Origin: Nostoc sp. KVJ3
Lineage (GTDB): Bacteria; Cyanobacteriota; Cyanobacteriia; Cyanobacteriales; Nostocaceae
Direction of reading: 5' to 3'
Assembly: GCF_026127265.1 (NCBI RefSeq)
Contig: NZ_WWFG01000001.1
Span: 2,643,501 to 2,707,500, forward strand
DNA length: 64,000 nucleotides
The first letter of the stretch is position 1; every line of letters begins with the position of its first letter. Below, piece by piece: positions 58,781-64,000 of this stretch. Made by a program: the position numbers and the translations under genes. The notes under the pieces were generated by a model, which was not told the DNA's origin, did not search any database, and saw only the letters and a program-made list of their open reading frames with translations.

Positions 58781-59959
58781 TCAGTTGGCAACACGATTTT
58801 TTGACCGATAAAAGGGACGTTTAACCACAATTGCTGGATAAGCCTTGCCGCGAATTTCGACTTCTAGCTGTTGACCAACGGATGCTAACTGGGTAGGAAC
58901 GTAGGCTAAGGCAACAGGATAACCAAGTGTAGGCGACAGAGTGCCACTGGTCACTTCACCTACAACTTTACCTGCTGATAAAACTTGGTAGCCATGACGG
59001 GCAATGTTGCGTCCTTGAGTTTGCAAACCCACCAATCGACGCTGTATTCCAGTAGCTTTTTGCTGTGCTAAAATTTCCCGACCAATAAATTCGCCTTTGG
59101 TATCTAAATGAACTAGCCACCCCAAACCTGCTTCTAAAGGTGTGGTGGTGTCGTCAATATCTTGTCCGTAAAGTGCCATCGCTGCTTCTAGTCGCAAGGT
59201 GTCTCTCGCACCAAGTCCACAGGGGATAACACCAGCTTTATGGAGATTTCGCCACAATTGTACCCCCACATCTGGGTCTACCATCACCTCAAAGCCATCT
59301 TCTCCGGTGTAACCTGTGCGGGCTAGGAAAGCAGGTTTCCCTAGTAGGGTTGCTTCTAAATGTCCAAAGGCTTTGATTAATTGTAAGTCTTCTTGCACTA
59401 GAGGCTGGAGATATTTAATCGCTTTTGGCCCTTGCACGGCAATTAAGGCTTTTTCTGGTGAAAGGTCTTGGAATTCCACTTTATCCAGGTCAAGGTGTTG
59501 CAATAGCCATGCTTTATCTTTACCAGAGGTTGCTGCATTGACAATAATGAATGCCTTCTGTATACCAGTGGTGTCTTCACCTTGGTAATAGACAATAATA
59601 TCGTCAATAATTCCCGCTTGGGGATTTAACAATACGGTGTATTGCGCTTGACCGGGTTGCAAACGACTCAAGTCTGAAGGCACTAGAGGCTGGAGTTGGG
59701 AAATGAGGTTTTTACCTTGGAGGGTAAATTTACCCATGTGGGAAATATCGAACATTCCGGCTGTATTTCTGACAGCCTCGTGTTCGCGGCTAATGCCACT
59801 AAATTGCACGGGCATTTCCCAGCCACCAAAGCTGGTAAAGCGGGCTTTGAGTTCTACACCGACTTGATATAAAGGGGTTCGCGCCAGAGATTGGGCGTTG
59901 TCTTCTTGATTAGCCACAGATAATTTTGCGTAGATGCGGAGCAACTTGCCGTTAGGCAT
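58781..59959 (-). CDS. gcvT: Aminomethyltransferase, glycine cleavage T protein
   Basis: The 392-residue protein is a GcvT: LARTPLYQVGVELKARFTSFGGWEMPVQF, FDISHMGKFTLQG, the folate-site segments QYTVLLNPQAGIIDDIIVYY and RTGYTGEDGFEVMV, and GARDTLRLEAAMALYGQDI. It passes the methylene group to tetrahydrofolate and releases ammonia. The ATG at 59959 has GAGGTG a few bases upstream and gives about 15 more residues than the alternative in-frame GTG at 59917. First gene of the gcvT-gcvH-gcvP operon; the promoter lies in the 167-bp divergent spacer. I looked for a glycine riboswitch there and saw none. Confidence 0.96.
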   Translation of the reverse strand: MPNGKLLRIYAKLSVANQEDNAQSLARTPLYQVGVELKARFTSFGGWEMPVQFSGISREHEAVRNTAGMFDISHMGKFTLQGKNLISQLQPLVPSDLSRLQPGQAQYTVLLNPQAGIIDDIIVYYQGEDTTGIQKAFIIVNAATSGKDKAWLLQHLDLDKVEFQDLSPEKALIAVQGPKAIKYLQPLVQEDLQLIKAFGHLEATLLGKPAFLARTGYTGEDGFEVMVDPDVGVQLWRNLHKAGVIPCGLGARDTLRLEAAMALYGQDIDDTTTPLEAGLGWLVHLDTKGEFIGREILAQQKATGIQRRLVGLQTQGRNIARHGYQVLSAGKVVGEVTSGTLSPTLGYPVALAYVPTQLASVGQQLEVEIRGKAYPAIVVKRPFYRSKNRVAN

Positions 59960-60126
59960 CGCACCTCAACATCTATCATCCTACGAGAGATTAGGGAAGA
60001 GGTGACAGGTGATAGGGATAGGAATAATCTCTACCCTGTACCCTATTCCCTTCTTCACTCCTTTGTCCTTCTCTGTGAGGTTTAATAGTTAATGGTGAAA
60101 GTGTTGAGATTTATTAAGAAGAGATT

Positions 60127-60624
60127 ATGAAATATTGCCGACTGTTAGCTAGCTTTGTTTTAGCTATGGTTCTTTTTTTGTTTCCCCTATCGGCACAAGC
60201 TGCAAGTTCTTCGAGTATTACCCGTTCGGTGGGTAATGATGAACTCAAGGGCAAAGATTATTCTGGTCAAAGTTTAATTGGCACTGAGTTTACCAATCTC
60301 AAATTAGAGAGTGCTAATTTTAGCAATGCTGACTTACGTGGTGGTGTGTTTAACGGTACTTTATTGGAGGGAGTAAATCTGCATGGTGCTAATTTTAGTG
60401 AAGGTATAGCTTATTTAACCAGGTTTAAGGATGCTAATTTAAGTGATGCTATATTGACTGATGCGATGATGCTACGTTCTACTTTTGATGGCGTGGATAT
60501 CACAGGTGCTGATTTTACCAATGCAATTTTAGATGGGACACAAGTGAAAAAACTTTGTCTTCAGGCAAGTGGTGTAAATTCTAAAACTGGTGTAGATACT
60601 CGCCAGTCTTTAGGATGTAAGTAG
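60127..60624 (+). CDS. Exported pentapeptide-repeat protein (thylakoid lumen type)
   Basis: The 165-residue protein has a signal peptide (MKYCRLLASFVLAMVLFLFP, cleavage near AQA-A). The mature part is a run of A(D/N)Lxx pentapeptides (LESANFSNADLRGGVFNGTL, LEGVNLHGANFSEGI, DITGADFTNAILDGT), which form a right-handed beta helix, closed by two Cys residues (KKLCLQASG, QSLGCK) that probably pair. Plant relatives (TL15/TL17-type) are in the thylakoid lumen, so a lumenal or periplasmic place is likely. AAGAGA lies shortly upstream of the ATG. It is divergent from gcvT. Function unknown. Confidence 0.9.
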   Translation: MKYCRLLASFVLAMVLFLFPLSAQAASSSSITRSVGNDELKGKDYSGQSLIGTEFTNLKLESANFSNADLRGGVFNGTLLEGVNLHGANFSEGIAYLTRFKDANLSDAILTDAMMLRSTFDGVDITGADFTNAILDGTQVKKLCLQASGVNSKTGVDTRQSLGCK

Positions 60625-60733
60625 AATCTTACTCTGTGTCTTCTGCGCCTCTGTGGTTAAATAAATTACTTTTCAACCGCAGAGGCACAGAGAACGCTGA
60701 GAAAAAACATCAATAACAATTATGGGATAATTG

Positions 60734-63025
60734 TTATTCTAGTGCTTGTGCCGTCTTTTCCTTATCTAACTTGAGAATCAACACACCCAAAGGTGGTAAA
60801 CATAAATCGAGGGAATAAGGACGACTGTGCAATGACCACTCATCTGTCCACTTACCGCCTAAGTTGCCCATATTGCTGCCGCCATATTTACGTGCATCAC
60901 TATTGAACAACTCAGTATAAAATCCCTTTTGTGGTACACCAATGCGGTAGTGAGAGTGCGGTTGTGGTGTAAAATTGCAAACGACGATCGCAAAATCATC
61001 AGAATCGCGATCGCGGCGAATGAAAGAAACTACACTATGGCGATTATCGCTACAGTCAATCCACTCAAACCCCGGTTGGGCAAAATCCTGGGTGTACAAA
61101 ACGGGTTCCGAACGGTAGAGATGGTTCAATTCCTGGAAAAACGTTTTTAACTGTTGGTGTGGTTCATGTTGCAATAAATGCCACTCCAAATCTGCCCAAG
61201 CATTCCACTCACTCCACTGCCCAAACTCCATGCTCATAAACATGGTTTTCTTACCTGGGTGAGCAAACATATAGCTAAATAAACAACGGATATTAGCTAA
61301 CTTCTGCCATGTATCCCCCGGCATTTTACCGATGATATTGCTCTTACCATGCACCACTTCATCGTGAGACAGAGCCAGCATGAAGTTCTCGCTGTGGTTG
61401 TACCACATACTAAAGGTGATATTGTTTTGGTGGAACTGACGGAACCAAGGATCCATGCTGAAGTAATCCAGCATATCGTGCATCCAGCCCATATTCCACT
61501 TTAAGTTAAAACCTAGTCCACCTGTGTAGGTGGGCCAAGATACCATTGGCCAAGATGTAGATTCTTCCGCAATTGAAAGAATACCGGGAAAATAGCTAAA
61601 AATAATGTGATTTACCTGACGTAGAAAATCTGCTGCTTCGAGGTTTTCTCTGCCACCGTACTTGTTGGGCAACCATTCCCCTGGTTCGCGGCAATAATCG
61701 TTATAGAGCATCGAGGCAACAGCATCGACACGAATTCCGTCAATGTGGTACTTATCGAACCAAAATAGGGCATTTGCTGCTAGGAAATTACTAACTTCAT
61801 GGCGACCATAATTGAATACCAAAGTACCCCATTCTTTATGTTCGCCTTTGCGGGGGTCAGCGTGTTCGTACAGGTGGCTACCATCAAAGAAAGCTAAACC
61901 ATGTCCATCTTTCGGAAAGTGACCAGGAACCCAATCGACAATTACCCCTATATCATGTTTGTGACATTCGTCAACAAAATACATGAAATCTTCAGGGCTG
62001 CCAAAACGGGAGGTGGGGGCATAGTACCCAGTTACTTGATAACCCCAAGAACCATCAAAGGGATGCTCCGCAATGGGTAGCATTTCTAGATGGGTGTATC
62101 CCAATTCTTTGATGTATGGAATCAGTCGGTCAGCTAGTTCCCGGTAGGTAAGGAAACGCGCGCCTGGCTTCAGTTCTGAAACGATAACTACAGGTTCAGT
62201 TTCACCATTTGGTAGTTTAGCAGGTTCGGCACTTGAAGCGTGTAACCAAGAGCCTAAATGTACTTCATAAACTGATACAGGCTGATTTAGGGGGTCAGTG
62301 CGCCGCCGCTTTTCCATCCAGTCTTGGTCATTCCAACTATAAGCATCTAAATCAGTGACAATAGATGCTGTCTTCGGGCGGGGTTCCTGCTGGAAGCCGT
62401 AGGGATCGGATTTTTCGTAAATGTGTCCTGCAAAATTTTTGATTTCATATTTGTAATGCTCTCCCACAGCGATTTCAGGAATAAATAATTCCCAAACCCC
62501 AGTCGGGCCTTTACGCATTTGGTGTTTGCGCCCATCCCAGAGGTTGAAATCTCCTAGCAATGAAACATTACGGGCGTTGGGTGCCCAAACCGCAAAATAA
62601 ACGCCCTTAACGCCGTCTATTTCCGTGGGGTGCGCTCCCAGTTTCTCATATATCCGGTGATGGTTGCCTTCACTAAACAAATGCAAGTCAAAGTCAGTCA
62701 AGTTAGGAGAACGGAAGGCATAAGGGTCATAAGTGACTCGTTCATTTTCCCCTTCTTTAATCCGTAATTGGTAGTTTGCCAGTTCTGCGGTTTCAATAGT
62801 GCATTCAAAAAAGTGGGGATGATGCACTGTTTGCATTGGGTATTCTTTCCGTTGTTCGGGAAGAACTACCCATACTGCACTTGCATTTGGTAGGTAAGCC
62901 CGCACAGCCCAGACAGTTTTTCCGTCTTGTTCTATGGGATGAGAACCTAGTATTTCAAAGGGATCGTTATGCTGATTCCAAACGATGCTGTTAACCTGTT
63001 CAGGGGCGATCGTGGTCATTGACAT
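60734..63025 (-). CDS. glgB: 1,4-alpha-glucan branching enzyme
   Basis: The 763-residue GH13 enzyme forms alpha-1,6 branches in glycogen. An N-terminal CBM48-like part (about 1-230; HNDPFEILGSHPIEQDGK, GVYFAVWAPNARNVSLLGDF) precedes the (beta/alpha)8 barrel. Catalytic residues lie in GIRVDAVASMLY (nucleophile about Asp435), LSIAEESTSWP (acid about Glu487) and LALSHDEVVHGKS (about Asp555). The C-terminal beta domain ends YSLDLCLPPLGVLILKL. Length and layout are those of cyanobacterial GlgB, which makes the carbon store in the light. The start is ATG 63025 (MSMTTIAPEQVN); the second ATG two codons later is an alternative. A short convergent spacer with CCTCTGTGG/CCGCAGAGGC inverted sequence (about 60640-60700) follows it. 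Confidence 0.96.
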   Translation of the reverse strand: MSMTTIAPEQVNSIVWNQHNDPFEILGSHPIEQDGKTVWAVRAYLPNASAVWVVLPEQRKEYPMQTVHHPHFFECTIETAELANYQLRIKEGENERVTYDPYAFRSPNLTDFDLHLFSEGNHHRIYEKLGAHPTEIDGVKGVYFAVWAPNARNVSLLGDFNLWDGRKHQMRKGPTGVWELFIPEIAVGEHYKYEIKNFAGHIYEKSDPYGFQQEPRPKTASIVTDLDAYSWNDQDWMEKRRRTDPLNQPVSVYEVHLGSWLHASSAEPAKLPNGETEPVVIVSELKPGARFLTYRELADRLIPYIKELGYTHLEMLPIAEHPFDGSWGYQVTGYYAPTSRFGSPEDFMYFVDECHKHDIGVIVDWVPGHFPKDGHGLAFFDGSHLYEHADPRKGEHKEWGTLVFNYGRHEVSNFLAANALFWFDKYHIDGIRVDAVASMLYNDYCREPGEWLPNKYGGRENLEAADFLRQVNHIIFSYFPGILSIAEESTSWPMVSWPTYTGGLGFNLKWNMGWMHDMLDYFSMDPWFRQFHQNNITFSMWYNHSENFMLALSHDEVVHGKSNIIGKMPGDTWQKLANIRCLFSYMFAHPGKKTMFMSMEFGQWSEWNAWADLEWHLLQHEPHQQLKTFFQELNHLYRSEPVLYTQDFAQPGFEWIDCSDNRHSVVSFIRRDRDSDDFAIVVCNFTPQPHSHYRIGVPQKGFYTELFNSDARKYGGSNMGNLGGKWTDEWSLHSRPYSLDLCLPPLGVLILKLDKEKTAQALE

Positions 63026-63283
63026 GAAGCTACCTAAGTGAAATAACGTGATTGACTAAATCTACTTTTTTAATATCTATGTATATTCTTTACATTTATT
63101 TGCAATTTTGTCGCCACCGTTATCCTACATCAGAATGGGGTATTGGGCATTGGGAATAGGGAATAGGGCATTGGGAATAGGGAATTGGGAAATTAATTAT
63201 TCTTCCCCTGCTTCCCCTGCTTCCCCTGCCTCCCCTGCCTCCCCTGCCCCCTCCCTTTTTAATTTTGACCCTTGAGTAATTTG
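63026..63283. other. Spacer with purine/pyrimidine repeats
   Basis: Repeated GGGCATTGGGAATAGGGAA units (about 63138-63190) precede CCCCTGCTTCCCCTGCTTCC and CCCCTGCCTC units (63201-63252). The C/T-rich part is the same repeat that lies in frame in the gene at 21904-23706. Confidence 0.6.
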
Positions 63284-63616
63284 TCAAAAATGTAAAAATG
63301 GCAAAAACTGAAGTAAGGTTTTACGTAGACGAAGTAAGTAAATCTGTTCCCGAATTCTGGGGTCTAGTTTCGGTGGTGGGACTTCTTGCAGCTGCGTTTG
63401 CAATTGGGCGTATTCGGCAGATGTTAGGAATCTTCCATCAATAGGCGATCGCGCTTCTATGATAATCTGTGCCCGTAATATCTCTTCTGGTGTATCCTCT
63501 GGTGGCGGTAATGCTGTTACCGCCGATCCCCAAGAGCCAGTTAATACAACTATTGTTGCACTAATCACAATTAAAACCAGTAATTTTACTGCCTTTCTCC
63601 CTTTAACTCTCCCCAT
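63284..63616 (-). CDS. Conserved small exported protein of unknown function
   Basis: From the internal ATG at 63616 the protein has 110 residues, with a basic start and hydrophobic segment (RKAVKLLVLIVISATIVVLTG) that is a signal peptide or anchor. The conserved mature part reads PPPEDTPEEILRAQIIIEAR, SPIDGRFLTSAEYAQLQTQL and the C-terminus RKTLLQFLPFLHF; it is widespread in cyanobacteria with no known role. The open frame extends to 63742, but the extra 42 residues come from repeats (GCCCAATGCCCAATA and GACGCTGTTCGGGTTCGCCC). AGGAG lies directly before the ATG, which is too close, so the true start could be elsewhere in the extension. Confidence 0.6.
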   Translation of the reverse strand: MGRVKGRKAVKLLVLIVISATIVVLTGSWGSAVTALPPPEDTPEEILRAQIIIEARSPIDGRFLTSAEYAQLQTQLQEVPPPKLDPRIREQIYLLRLRKTLLQFLPFLHF

Positions 63617-64000
63617 CTCCTGAACCGCGTTCACAACGCAGCATGAAAATCTGTTTTCCCCACCCCATAGTTTGGCCTCTCTATGAGACGCTGTTCGGGT
63701 TCGCCCAATGCCCAATAAAAATCTGGCAATATCAAAGGACATACCAGGTCTCTCTTAATAAAGAATAGACTACAGGGAATGCTCTTGACCAATTGCCAGC
63801 GATCGCGATAAATTGTTTTGCCCTCTCAAAACTCAGGAGTCTAAGCCATTCAGAACACCAAATGAGGGAAGTACATTGCCCACACAATGGCTTAGATTTA
63901 TCCAACTCAACTTCCTTGGATTTGGAATAAGTTGAGTCAGGCGAGAATTTTAGGCGGACACTTGGTTTAAGAAGTAACTCTTATCACCAGTGTCCTTTAT
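63617..64000. other. Window end: spacer with two inverted repeats
   Basis: No complete gene is seen. CTAAGCCATT (63841-63850) and AATGGCTTAG (63886-63895) are perfect complements with 35 nt between. Ten bases further on, ACTCAACTT (63905-63913) and AAGTTGAGT (63929-63937) form a second stem. Such successive stems might be an RNA leader or a small RNA; a gene may start beyond 64000. Confidence 0.4.

Noticed and set aside
59960..60126. Possible glycine riboswitch upstream of gcvT
   Set aside because: I compared the spacer with the expected aptamer core and found none; only a short run of AGGG/CCCT-rich repeats and a ribosome binding site are seen.
1..64000. tRNA, rRNA, tmRNA or insertion sequence with transposase
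   Set aside because: I looked along both strands for cloverleaf-like stretches and transposase frames and found none that could be supported; only non-autonomous repeats are present.

Overview
The window looks like chromosomal DNA from a filamentous, Nostoc-type cyanobacterium (Nostocales). Reasons: the HIP1 octamer GCGATCGC is scattered through genes and spacers; there is a CrtO-type carotenoid ketolase, a CYP110-like P450, a Ycf23 homologue and a lumen-type pentapeptide protein; and short palindromic and MITE-like repeats are very dense. I saw no rRNA, tRNA, CRISPR array, prophage or intact transposase gene.

Layout. 1-2.2 kb: the 5' part of a TrkA-N/RCK-type protein, a NagB-like sugar-phosphate enzyme and a JAMM metallopeptidase. 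2.2-10.7 kb: two tandem RTX-type calcium-binding repeat proteins whose upstream regions are also duplicated and differ by repeat insertions. 10.7-21.5 kb: single genes (two methyltransferases, a CmcJ-like enzyme, an orphan sulfonate-type binding lipoprotein, a Uma2 endonuclease, Ycf23, a DegT aminotransferase, a FetB-like permease, a nuclease-like protein) separated by repeat-rich spacers. 21.9-34.4 kb: a one-pass membrane protein, a SucC/SucD-like pair that has lost most catalytic residues, a DUF2252 protein, a RibD-like reductase, a HIT protein, an exported protein and an APC permease. 34.4-39.9 kb: UbiD, then a small accessory islet (DUF6883/DUF4926 pair, TOPRIM-like DUF3226 protein with a truncated partner, VapBC-type pair, a frameshifted EcsC-like gene and a lipoprotein). 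40-49 kb: a phosphoketolase/transketolase-like enzyme, P450, DUF2993 protein, CrtO, a TPR lipoprotein and an RmlD-like reductase. 49-54.5 kb: two STAND (NACHT-type) NTPase loci, the second broken by a frameshift and ending in a WD40 protein with 15 nearly identical repeats. 55-60 kb: the glycine cleavage operon gcvT-gcvH-gcvP. 60-64 kb: a pentapeptide-repeat protein, glgB and a conserved small exported protein.

Functional units. The clear operon is gcvTHP (lipoyl carrier H, aminomethyltransferase T, decarboxylase P). The sucCD-like pair is co-directional and probably makes a two-subunit complex, but not with standard succinyl-CoA synthetase chemistry. The VapBC-type genes overlap, as do the DUF6883/DUF4926 genes. 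Most other genes are monocistronic.

Most interesting signals: (1) the SucCD-like pair with the phosphohistidine and other catalytic residues replaced in both subunits; (2) the STAND/WD40 locus, where variation between WD40 repeats is concentrated at a few positions, as in recognition receptors; (3) in-frame incorporation of dispersed palindromic repeats into coding sequences; (4) the tandem RTX duplication, which gives natural comparisons for repeat insertions; (5) nested MITEs with a visible empty site and a TTA target duplication.
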